Assembly (NCBI GenBank): GCA_937899145.1
Contig: CALBPW010000366.1
Coordinates: 1-5,385 of the forward strand
DNA length: 5,385 bases
Direction: 5' to 3'
Source of the DNA: an uncultured Bacteroidota bacterium
GTDB lineage: Bacteria > Bacteroidota > Bacteroidia > Bacteroidales > SZUA-534
The translations under genes were made by a program, and so were the position numbers. Below are positions 1 through 5,385 of the stretch, piece after piece. The notes below the pieces were generated by a model. The model had not been told where the DNA came from, did not search any database, and was given only the letters and a program-made list of their open reading frames with translations. How positions within the stretch are numbered: the stretch's first letter is position 1; every line of letters begins with the position of its first letter.

Positions 1-1
1 T

Positions 2-85
2 GCTTTTCCAGACTTTTTTTCAGACAAGATATTCTTTGGAGTTGGTCGGCAATGGAAAAATAGCTTGCTGAGAGTAGATTTTTAA
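2..85 (+). CDS. possible 3' end of a plus-strand gene (beta-barrel-like tail), weak
   Basis: A frame open from the left edge ends at TAA (83-85) and would give 27 residues. The tail has alternating hydrophobic and polar residues (FFGVGRQW, then NSLLRVDF) and ends in phenylalanine, which is how the last strands of many outer-membrane beta-barrel proteins look. If real, the gene would run convergently into the minus-strand operon, which fits the hairpin between them. The support is thin: 27 open codons arise easily by chance, and the other two plus-strand frames are also open for about 20 codons here. No family can be named. It could equally be non-coding DNA. Confidence 0.22.
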   Translation, partial: AFPDFFSDKIFFGVGRQWKNSLLRVDF

Positions 86-235
86 GGGAGGACTAGGTAT
101 CCTGTTCTCTTTGCTACATAACGTTTCTCAAGTCATCTTATTAAGTTTACACCGACTATGAAAGTTAAAAAACCATTCATTAGTTTCATTTTTTACCACA
201 CTCTTTTTGAATTCCTCATTCCATTATTGCAATTA
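86..235. other. AT-rich intergenic region without recognisable content
   Basis: No start codon on either strand opens a frame of more than about 20 codons. The longest minus-strand attempt, from ATG at 189, stops after 18 codons. A 4-bp inverted repeat (AGGA 89-92, TCCT 100-103) is too weak to call a terminator. I see no tRNA, no mobile-element end and no convincing promoter. Confidence 0.6.
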
Positions 236-269
236 GAAAGAGACACACCATGATTCGGTGTGTCCTTTC
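236..269 (-). terminator. hairpin, likely intrinsic terminator of the operon
   Basis: GAAAG (236-240) and GACACACC (242-249) pair with GGTGTGTC (257-264) and CTTTC (265-269). This gives a 13-bp stem with a single bulged A at 241 and a 7-base loop. It begins 4 bases after the stop codon of the calcium ATPase. On the minus strand the 3' arm ends in TCTCTTTC followed by TAATT, a pyrimidine-rich but imperfect U-tract. On the plus strand the stem is followed by CATAATCATTTC and later a run of T, so it could also work for a convergent plus-strand transcript. The stem is plain in the sequence; terminator activity is inferred from position. Confidence 0.72.
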
Positions 270-273
270 ATAA

Positions 274-3090
274 TCATTTCAAATTTTTTAATCTTCGTTT
301 TATTCTATCAATTTCTCCTACCCAAAGCACCATTGAAGTTGCGCATATTATTACAATCCAATCTTTTAAACAAATGTGTGTTACATTGAACATTTGTCCT
401 CCAATTTCGACTATTACTATTTGACCTATAAATATTATAATAGCAATCATTATAAAACCTTTACACTCATTAAATCGAGCAAATGCTGATTCACCAGTCA
501 TGAAGGCTTTGGCATTGAACATATTCCAAAACTGAAGCATTACAAAAATTGTAAAAAACAAACTCAATTCATACGTACTTAATCCATCGTAGCCACCATA
601 AGTTGGCGAGAATAGATCTATAACAGATGTAATATTTGCATGTTGCATAATTATGAGTACGCCAAGTAATAGCAACGTAAAGAATCCTCCGACACCAAAA
701 ATGTTCCATGCCATAGATTTGCTAATTATGGAGTCATTAACATTGCGTGGTTTTTCGTTCATTACGGTTTGCGAAGGTGGCAACGAAGCCAAAGCAATTG
801 CAGCGAATGTATCCATTATCAAGTTAACCCAAAGCATTTGCGTTACAGTTAATGGCGATTCGGTGCCAATGAACGCACCAATGAGCACTATAAGACAAGC
901 GGCAACATTTATGGTCATTTGGAACATAATAAACCTTTGAATGTTCTTGTAGAGCGAACGCCCCCACATTACTGCGTTCTCAATAGTATGGAATGAATTG
1001 TCTTGAATGGTCATATCGCTGGCTTCTTTGGCAACGGCTGTACCATCACCCATCGACAAGCCCACATCGGCAACATTGAGTGCTGGCGCGTCGTTGGTGC
1101 CATCGCCAGTGACGGCAACAACCAAATCCTGATTTTTCAGCATTTTCACAAGCCTTTCTTTGTCATTAGGACGGGCACGAGACAGAATCTTTAACTCTTG
1201 AACACGGGTTGACAATTCCTCGTCGCTCATTGCAGCGAACGCTGTGCCAGTAAGTATGTTGCTGTCAGTATCACTATCTGTCCATAAACCAATTTGACGA
1301 CCTATTTCTTTGGCAGTCCCAGGTGTGTCGCCAGTAACTATCTTTACTTGAATGCCAGCGTTAATACAACTTTGAATTGCGGCGGGTACATCATTACGCA
1401 CAGGGTCGGAAATTGCAAACACACCAACAAATTGCAAATTGTTGATATTTAATTTTCCTCCGCGCAACTCAAAATCAGCATCGCTCAACTCTAAATATGC
1501 CATACTCAACGTGCGCATAGCCTTGTTTTGGCAATCGAGCAACACATTCTCGTATGCCTCTTTATCGGAAGCGGAAAGGTCGGACATACCCATTAAGATT
1601 TCGGGGGCGCCTTTTACATAAAGCACCTTTTTGCCCAACACTTTCGACATAACAACAGTAGCCATATACTTGTTCTCAGTTGAAAATGGCAAGCGGTCGA
1701 TAATTTGCACATCTTCGCGAATAGGCAGATAATTGGTGCCGTTGGTGTGCAGCCACAACAACAATGCGCCCTCTGTCGGGTTGCCAATAGCCTTGATTGA
1801 TTTCGGGTCGGCAAAATCAAGATTGGCCGTAGTGTTTACAGCAATCATTTCTGCAACTAATTCAGGCTTGGTATCGGCAAGTTTTGTTTCGGACACTTGC
1901 ATTTGATTTTGTGTCAGCGTTCCGGTTTTATCGGTACAAATTACCGAGGTTGCGCCCATTGTTTCGCAAGCGTGCATTGTGCGAGGCAAAGTGTTCTCTT
2001 TCATTAGTTTGCGCATACTGAACGCGAGGCTCAACGTCACACTCATTGGCAACCCTTCGGGTACTGCCACAACAATCAGCGTTACGGCAATCATCACTGT
2101 ATTGAGAATATATGTGGTGAAATCGAGCCACTCAAATTCATGATTACCGATGAAAAAATATGTTGCGATTCGACCTATGAGTATCAGAGCCGCAAGTACA
2201 TAACTTGTTTTAGTGATTAGGTCGGCTAAAGAATCGAGTTTTTCGCTTAATGGAGTTGGGTCGCCCTCATTAACTTGTGCGGCCTCAAACACTTTCCCAC
2301 ATTCTGTAGCATCGCCTACATTGAAAACTTTTGCTATACAATACCCTTCAATAACAGTTGTGCCTTTCATTATGTGGTTTGAAGGATATGTCGCATCCTT
2401 GTCGAACTGACTTTCGTCTGTTGTTTTGTCGGCTTGCGGTTCTCCAGTAAGTGACGATTCGTTCATTATTAGGTTAAGCGATTCGAGCAATTCACAATCG
2501 GCAGGAATTTCCTCACCTGCCTCAAGAATCACAATATCGCCCACAACAATATCCTTGCGCGGAATCTGGCACACATTGTTGTTACGGATAACTTTCACAA
2601 GAGTGTCATCGTTGACTTCATTCAGGCTATGGAAAGTTTTCTCGTTACTGCGTTCGAGGAAGAATGCCACGCCTGTAGCCAGCAATAGAGCGACAATAAT
2701 GCCTATCGGCTCAAAAAATGTCGAAAAAGTAACACCCTCTACGCATTCGTATTCATAAATGTTTATACCCATTGACAAGATGAAGGCTGTGATTAGAATT
2801 TTGAACAACGGGTCGCCAAAACCTCCAAAAAATCCTACGATGATAATGAGTATTGTAGAACATAAAACAACAGCAGGAATTGTCCAAGAAACTAAGCCAA
2901 TACTTGCCATAAGAATAGACGCTATAAACAAAACGCTCATGCAAATTGCAATCCAATGGGTACACGCCTCTTTGAGAGTGTCCCATAGTGTTTCTTTTTC
3001 AGGTGGTGTTAAGATGTTCACTCCATACTTTTTTCGGCTTTCGAGCACCTCAGCATCGGTCAATCCTGTGTAATGATGTGTTGTTTTCAT
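274..3090 (-). CDS. calcium-transporting P-type ATPase, PMCA-type (P2B-like)
   Basis: This inner-membrane pump should couple ATP hydrolysis to Ca2+ export. It is 938 residues long with the full P-type core: actuator motif LTGEP (214-218), M4 PEGLP (344-348), phosphorylation site DKTGTLT (Asp387), nucleotide-binding KGAPE (493-497), TGD (586-588) and hinge TGDGTNDAP (661-669). M6 carries LWVNLIMD with Asn756 and Asp760. Together with Glu345 in M4, these match the single Ca2+ site of plasma-membrane calcium ATPases. The stretch around PEGLP to DKTGTLT closely resembles eukaryotic PMCA, but there is no long C-terminal calmodulin-binding tail; the protein ends soon after M10 with a basic IKRRLKNLK. 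Likely helices are M1 95-112, M2 126-145, M3 295-315, M4 327-349, M5 721-743, M6 751-769, M7 794-815, M8 841-860, M9 877-897 and M10 906-924. Residues about 44-90 add two further hydrophobic segments before M1, which I do not expect in this family. The gene starts 18 bases after the PrsW-like gene, with an AT-rich leader and no Shine-Dalgarno sequence. Direct evidence for the ion is absent; Ca2+ is inferred from the motifs. Confidence 0.95.
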   Translation of the reverse strand: MKTTHHYTGLTDAEVLESRKKYGVNILTPPEKETLWDTLKEACTHWIAICMSVLFIASILMASIGLVSWTIPAVVLCSTILIIIVGFFGGFGDPLFKILITAFILSMGINIYEYECVEGVTFSTFFEPIGIIVALLLATGVAFFLERSNEKTFHSLNEVNDDTLVKVIRNNNVCQIPRKDIVVGDIVILEAGEEIPADCELLESLNLIMNESSLTGEPQADKTTDESQFDKDATYPSNHIMKGTTVIEGYCIAKVFNVGDATECGKVFEAAQVNEGDPTPLSEKLDSLADLITKTSYVLAALILIGRIATYFFIGNHEFEWLDFTTYILNTVMIAVTLIVVAVPEGLPMSVTLSLAFSMRKLMKENTLPRTMHACETMGATSVICTDKTGTLTQNQMQVSETKLADTKPELVAEMIAVNTTANLDFADPKSIKAIGNPTEGALLLWLHTNGTNYLPIREDVQIIDRLPFSTENKYMATVVMSKVLGKKVLYVKGAPEILMGMSDLSASDKEAYENVLLDCQNKAMRTLSMAYLELSDADFELRGGKLNINNLQFVGVFAISDPVRNDVPAAIQSCINAGIQVKIVTGDTPGTAKEIGRQIGLWTDSDTDSNILTGTAFAAMSDEELSTRVQELKILSRARPNDKERLVKMLKNQDLVVAVTGDGTNDAPALNVADVGLSMGDGTAVAKEASDMTIQDNSFHTIENAVMWGRSLYKNIQRFIMFQMTINVAACLIVLIGAFIGTESPLTVTQMLWVNLIMDTFAAIALASLPPSQTVMNEKPRNVNDSIISKSMAWNIFGVGGFFTLLLLGVLIIMQHANITSVIDLFSPTYGGYDGLSTYELSLFFTIFVMLQFWNMFNAKAFMTGESAFARFNECKGFIMIAIIIFIGQIVIVEIGGQMFNVTHICLKDWIVIICATSMVLWVGEIDRIKRRLKNLK

Positions 3091-3108
3091 AGTATAAATA
3101 GTTATAAT

Positions 3109-4158
3109 TCAATTTCTTAATTTTGATTGATAATTAACACCTGTTTTTAAATATGTCATTAATAGCACAACGCCTATGAACGAAATCATCAGCCCGAAAA
3201 AAGTGCCTAACGCATCGTATAAGCCGTGCAGAACCATAGGCACAGCAATTGCAAGGAAATAGAGTGATTTCCTGTATTTCGGGTATAGTAAAGCAAAGGC
3301 TGAAAAATAACCCGCAATGCCGCACCAAATGGCGTGTAGGAAAGGCAGGCTTGTGAGCCGTGCAATGTTGTAGAAAAACGATGTTGTATAGTCCAAATTG
3401 GCATTAATCCCCATTTGGTATTCCACACCTTCAAACACGCCGAATGCGATGCCTGATATAAGTCCGTAAAAGACAAGTGTTTGAGGAATCAGAGGCTCTT
3501 TAGCTTGTGCCGATACTAACCAAAGTGGTACGGCTTTGGTCAATTCTTCTGTCAAGCCAACTGCAAAAACGAAGAACACTATTCTCAATAAAAAACCTGC
3601 ATTTTCATTATTGATATGATAGAATGGATTGATGTTGTTGATACCTAATCCGAAAATCACAAACACAGCGATTTGTGTCAAAAAGAAAATCAGCAAAGTG
3701 GTCTTCAGTTTGACTTGTGATGTGCTGAAGAAATAGTAAAAGAATAGTCCCCAAATAACGGAAAAATAGAGCGATACCAAATAGAACACTGCAAACGGGA
3801 ACACTTCTGCGGCAAGACCGACAACACCAATGGCAAGCAATCCCAGTGGCACTAACCCGACAAGAGCGAGCAATAGCAAGCGTTTGTCGCTAATCCACGT
3901 TTTATGTTGAAACGTGCTTTGCGGAAGTATCAGTTCACGACCAATATCTTTGATTTGGTCCAATAATGCTCCTTTGTGCGGAATCCTGACCCTTACATTC
4001 TGTTGCCTAAGAAAATACTTTACCGTCTGAATATCGTCCGGTTTAGTATCGGAAACCGCTTTATCGTGAAGCAACAATTGACCAGCCTCAACATATTGCC
4101 GAAGCACATCCAATGAATAAGGACCGTATTGCTGACCGTTGCGGATTATATAGTACAT
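3109..4158 (-). CDS. GYF_2 domain-PrsW family intramembrane metalloprotease
   Basis: PrsW-family proteins are multi-pass membrane proteases; the Bacillus subtilis member makes the site-1 cut in the anti-sigma factor RsiW. This 349-residue protein opens with a GYF_2 (DUF4339-like) domain, about residues 1-52, recognised from MYYIIRNGQQYGPYSLDVLR. A short cytosolic linker and about eight membrane segments follow (near 93-113, 120-143, 153-172, 188-203, 227-243, 273-292, 298-312, 319-336). The PrsW signatures are present: EELTK (Glu204, Glu205, Lys208), FGVFE (Phe239 to Glu243), His275 in HAIWCG and HGLYD (His311, Asp315). The acidic and histidine residues are the expected metal or catalytic positions. 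I chose ATG 4158 because the GYF_2 domain begins exactly there and it lies 2 bases after the upstream stop. A longer frame from 4212 would overlap the preceding gene by 52 bases and add 18 residues that do not belong to the domain. The substrate is unknown; no sigma or anti-sigma gene is in view. GYF-type domains often bind proline-rich peptides, so this one may recruit a partner. Confidence 0.9.
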   Translation of the reverse strand: MYYIIRNGQQYGPYSLDVLRQYVEAGQLLLHDKAVSDTKPDDIQTVKYFLRQQNVRVRIPHKGALLDQIKDIGRELILPQSTFQHKTWISDKRLLLLALVGLVPLGLLAIGVVGLAAEVFPFAVFYLVSLYFSVIWGLFFYYFFSTSQVKLKTTLLIFFLTQIAVFVIFGLGINNINPFYHINNENAGFLLRIVFFVFAVGLTEELTKAVPLWLVSAQAKEPLIPQTLVFYGLISGIAFGVFEGVEYQMGINANLDYTTSFFYNIARLTSLPFLHAIWCGIAGYFSAFALLYPKYRKSLYFLAIAVPMVLHGLYDALGTFFGLMISFIGVVLLMTYLKTGVNYQSKLRN

Positions 4159-4160
4159 TG

Positions 4161-4631
4161 TCAATATAGCATTAACCCAACAACTATTAACAAAACGTAT
4201 ATACCAAAGCACGCTATCAGTAGTATCCCGTTTATCTTACAGAATAGTCGCAATTGCATCAATCCATCGTTCAATGATTTTGGTGATTTTTCAATTGCAA
4301 ATCTTTTCAAGGCTTTGGCAGAACGTATTACACATAGGTTTAAAAGGAAACAGCCTATAATAACCAACAAGGCTACAAGCATTGCTGTTTTATATCCTTT
4401 TATTTTTTCCAAAAACAAGCAGCCAAATAGCAGCAGCGTTAAAATGATAAAATATATGGCAATGCATAGGCCTATAAACCTCATCCAATTTGACAGATTA
4501 TTGATTCCCTGTAAATTGAACACATCAGTCCAATCGTTGTTTTCCACATTGTTTTGATTTAATGATGCCGAAGCTGCATCGCTTTCATATTGTTTATCAA
4601 TACTTTTCGTTTTTATTAAGTTTATCGCCAT
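4161..4631 (-). CDS. three-helix membrane protein, DUF5362-like
   Basis: A 156-residue protein of unknown function. A polar, Asn/Asp-rich N-terminus (1-45) with no signal peptide is followed by three membrane segments at about 50-74, 82-103 and 133-156. The second and third are joined by a basic, amphipathic stretch (RSAKALKRF to LRLFCKING). The motif NNLSNWMRFIG before the first helix and the pattern DGLMQLRLFCKINGILLI before the last recall Bacteroidota DUF5362 proteins, in which an N-W-x-KF stretch enters the membrane and a helix of the type LxxLKxxFKIxGI leads into the last segment. This assignment is from memory and tentative. It ends in TGA 2 bases before the PrsW-like start, so translation of the two is probably coupled. 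It may be a small membrane partner of a neighbour, but nothing in the sequence proves that. The start at 4631 is the first ATG after the 40-codon ORF. Confidence 0.85.
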   Translation of the reverse strand: MAINLIKTKSIDKQYESDAASASLNQNNVENNDWTDVFNLQGINNLSNWMRFIGLCIAIYFIILTLLLFGCLFLEKIKGYKTAMLVALLVIIGCFLLNLCVIRSAKALKRFAIEKSPKSLNDGLMQLRLFCKINGILLIACFGIYVLLIVVGLMLY

Positions 4632-4651
4632 AATTAAAATACCTTTTTACT

Positions 4652-4774
4652 TCATTTTAATTGCCATATAATTAAACCTATTGCTATCAAAAGCAAAGGG
4701 ATACCTTTTTTGGCAGAAACTTCTGTTGAAAACAGAAGCAAAAACGGCAACGCAAATAACATTCTAACTCTCAT
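4652..4774 (-). CDS. small hydrophobic protein, 40 residues (putative)
   Basis: ATG at 4774 lies 4 bases after the kinase-like stop codon (4781-4779), and the frame runs 40 codons to TGA at 4654-4652, 20 bases before the next gene. The product has a basic start (MRVRM), a hydrophobic run (LFALPFLLLF), then STEVSAKKG, which has the V-S-A pattern of a signal-peptidase I site. A second hydrophobic stretch (GIPLLLIAIGLIIW) ends in QLK. It could be a two-helix hairpin membrane protein, or a cleaved precursor with a very short anchored product. Its snug fit between two genes, with no overlap, and the membrane-protein composition favour a real gene. Against it, AT-rich DNA read this way often looks hydrophobic, and a perfect hairpin lies inside the frame. 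No homologue is recognised. Confidence 0.5.
   Translation of the reverse strand: MRVRMLFALPFLLLFSTEVSAKKGIPLLLIAIGLIIWQLK
4720..4738 (-). other. perfect 8-bp hairpin inside the 40-codon ORF
   Basis: CTTCTGTT (4720-4727) and AACAGAAG (4731-4738) form a perfect stem with a 3-base loop. In the minus-strand transcript it is followed by only TTTCTGCC, a poor U-tract, so it is not a convincing terminator. It could stabilise the mRNA or partly attenuate transcription between the kinase-like gene and the membrane genes. It may also be chance within a codon run rich in Leu, Phe and Ser. Confidence 0.4.
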
Positions 4775-4778
4775 ATTT

Positions 4779-5339
4779 CTAATTATTTACAAGTTGAACA
4801 ACTACTAAACGTCCGCCATTCCCAGTTGAGAGAAGAATCTTACGCCCATCGGTAAGTGGCAGAAATTCGCCCTCTTTGATTTGCTTTTTGGAGCCATCGT
4901 CTAAAATATCATACATACTCGGCAAGCGACGATTTATAAGAATCCATTGATCATTGTGGAAATGGAAATCGCCAACGGGCTTTTTGTCCGCATCACTTAT
5001 TTTCTCGTTAGGGCTCACATAACTGTTGGCGTGCCACATGTAGAGTGTTTGCTTGTCGTAAACCATCAGCCGGTAGTTTTCCGATATGAATTTGCCTTGA
5101 CGTGGTGCATAGTAGAAATTAAGAATTGGCAATTGTCCTTTGTATTCTCTACCGCAAAATGGACAACGCGGTTTGGTGGTGTTGTCGAACACATACCAAT
5201 GCGCCTCGCACTGCGGATTTTGGCACGGCTGCACAAGGTCAGTTGTTTTTACAAGCGCATCTTCCCACATTTGAGCGGTTGGGCGTTGTTGCGGATTATG
5301 TAACCCTGCAATAAATGCTTTGTCAAAAAGTTCTTTAAG
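4779..5339 (-). CDS. Ser/Thr protein kinase-like protein, C-terminal part: kinase end, zinc ribbon, FHA-like domain (5' truncated)
   Basis: Only the last 186 codons are visible; the frame is open into the adapter at 5340. Residues 1-30 (LFDKAFIAG, HNPQQRPTA, MWEDAL) match the final helices of Hanks-type kinases, where the RPTAxxW pattern carries the conserved subdomain XI arginine. The closest picture is the bacterial kinases often encoded with vWA (TerY-like) and PP2C phosphatase genes. A zinc ribbon follows, Cys39-x4-Cys44 and Cys59-x2-Cys62 (CQNPQC, CPFC). About residues 75-186 are beta-rich, with VGDFHF, W-ILINR, an EGEFLPLTDGRKILLS stretch and a final RLVVVQL, which fits an FHA-like fold ending in the usual gain-of-structure strands. 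No classical FHA RS/H phosphothreonine-binding motif stands out, so phosphopeptide binding is uncertain. The catalytic lobes (VAIK lysine, HRD, DFG) lie outside the window, so kinase activity cannot be judged. An internal ATG at 5268-5270 opens a 163-codon frame but sits in the kinase end and is not the true start. It is the first visible gene of the operon. Confidence 0.82.
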   Translation of the reverse strand, partial: LKELFDKAFIAGLHNPQQRPTAQMWEDALVKTTDLVQPCQNPQCEAHWYVFDNTTKPRCPFCGREYKGQLPILNFYYAPRQGKFISENYRLMVYDKQTLYMWHANSYVSPNEKISDADKKPVGDFHFHNDQWILINRRLPSMYDILDDGSKKQIKEGEFLPLTDGRKILLSTGNGGRLVVVQLVNN

Positions 5340-5385
5340 AGATCGGAAGAGCGTCGTGTAGGGAAAGAGTGTAGATCTCGGTGGT
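5340..5385 (+). other. Illumina sequencing adapter (non-genomic contig end)
   Basis: The sequence begins AGATCGGAAGAGCGTCGTG and continues through GTAGGGAAAGAG to GATCTCGGTGGT. This is the reverse complement of the TruSeq universal (P5-side) adapter, reaching within a few bases of the P5 flow-cell sequence. The genomic insert therefore ends at 5339 or 5340; the A at 5340 cannot be assigned. The minus-strand kinase frame happens to stay open through the adapter, so any translation beyond 5339 is artificial. Confidence 0.97.

Noticed and set aside
89..103. Inverted repeat AGGA/TCCT as a terminator for the left-edge frame
   Set aside because: Only 4 bp with a 7-base loop, which is expected by chance.
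2426..3073. Plus-strand open frames of 104 and 110 codons opposite the ATPase N-terminal half
   Set aside because: They are antisense to the conserved actuator and N-terminal membrane region of a fully intact P-type ATPase; their Ser/Thr-rich translations show no family features.
3091..3170. Possible separate promoter for the ATPase
   Set aside because: I found no good Bacteroidota -7 (TAnnTTTG) and -33 (TTTG) pair upstream of 3090 on the minus strand; the 18-base gap fits co-transcription.
4159..4212. Upstream start for the PrsW-like gene adding 18 residues
   Set aside because: It overlaps the end of the DUF5362-like gene by 52 bases, and the GYF_2 domain begins exactly at the ATG at 4158, which lies 2 bases after the preceding stop.
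4129..4557. 142-codon plus-strand open frame
   Set aside because: It lies antisense to the DUF5362-like gene and the PrsW start. Its product is low-complexity and Asn/Ile/Phe-rich with no domain character, while the minus strand has clear membrane-protein structure.
5268..5270. ATG as the true start of a 163-residue protein
   Set aside because: The frame remains open upstream and the 23 preceding residues continue the kinase C-terminal helices (AFIAG, NPQQRPTA), so this methionine is internal.
4947..5303. 118-codon plus-strand open frame
   Set aside because: It is antisense to the zinc ribbon and FHA-like region of the kinase-like gene, whose reading is supported by the kinase-end and CxxC motifs.
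1..5385. CRISPR array, tRNA/rRNA, insertion sequence or direct repeats
   Set aside because: No regularly spaced repeats, cloverleaf-like sequences, transposase motifs or terminal inverted repeats were seen on reading both strands.

Overview
The window looks like a fragment of a Bacteroidales-type (Bacteroidota) genome, probably from a short-read metagenome or draft assembly. The lineage call rests on the AT-rich gaps, start codons without clear Shine-Dalgarno sequences, a PMCA-type calcium ATPase of the kind common in Bacteroidales, and the GYF_2 and DUF5362-like domains. These are impressions from sequence; no database search was run. The right end (5340-5385) is not genomic. It matches the Illumina TruSeq/P5-side adapter read-through sequence.

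All confidently called genes lie on the minus strand and read right to left. In transcription order they are: (1) the 3' end of a Ser/Thr protein kinase-like gene cut by the adapter, with the last kinase helix, a four-cysteine zinc ribbon and an FHA-like C-terminal domain (5339-4779); (2) a 40-codon ORF for a small hydrophobic protein (4774-4652); (3) a three-helix membrane protein resembling DUF5362 (4631-4161); (4) a GYF_2 domain fused to a PrsW-type intramembrane protease (4158-3109); (5) a 938-residue PMCA-type calcium P-type ATPase (3090-274). The gaps are 4, 20, 2 and 18 bases, so one polycistronic transcript is likely. It probably ends at a hairpin at 236-269, just after the ATPase stop.

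Bases 1-235 hold no convincing gene. A weak open frame at 2-85 on the plus strand could be the last 27 codons of a convergent gene, possibly an outer-membrane beta-barrel protein. Bases 86-235 show nothing recognisable.

Taken together, the operon puts a eukaryotic-like kinase, an intramembrane protease, one or two small membrane proteins and a calcium exporter on one transcript. A membrane or envelope signalling module tied to calcium is a reasonable hypothesis but is inferred from gene order only. The oddest molecular detail is an apparent extra pair of hydrophobic segments near the N-terminus of the ATPase.
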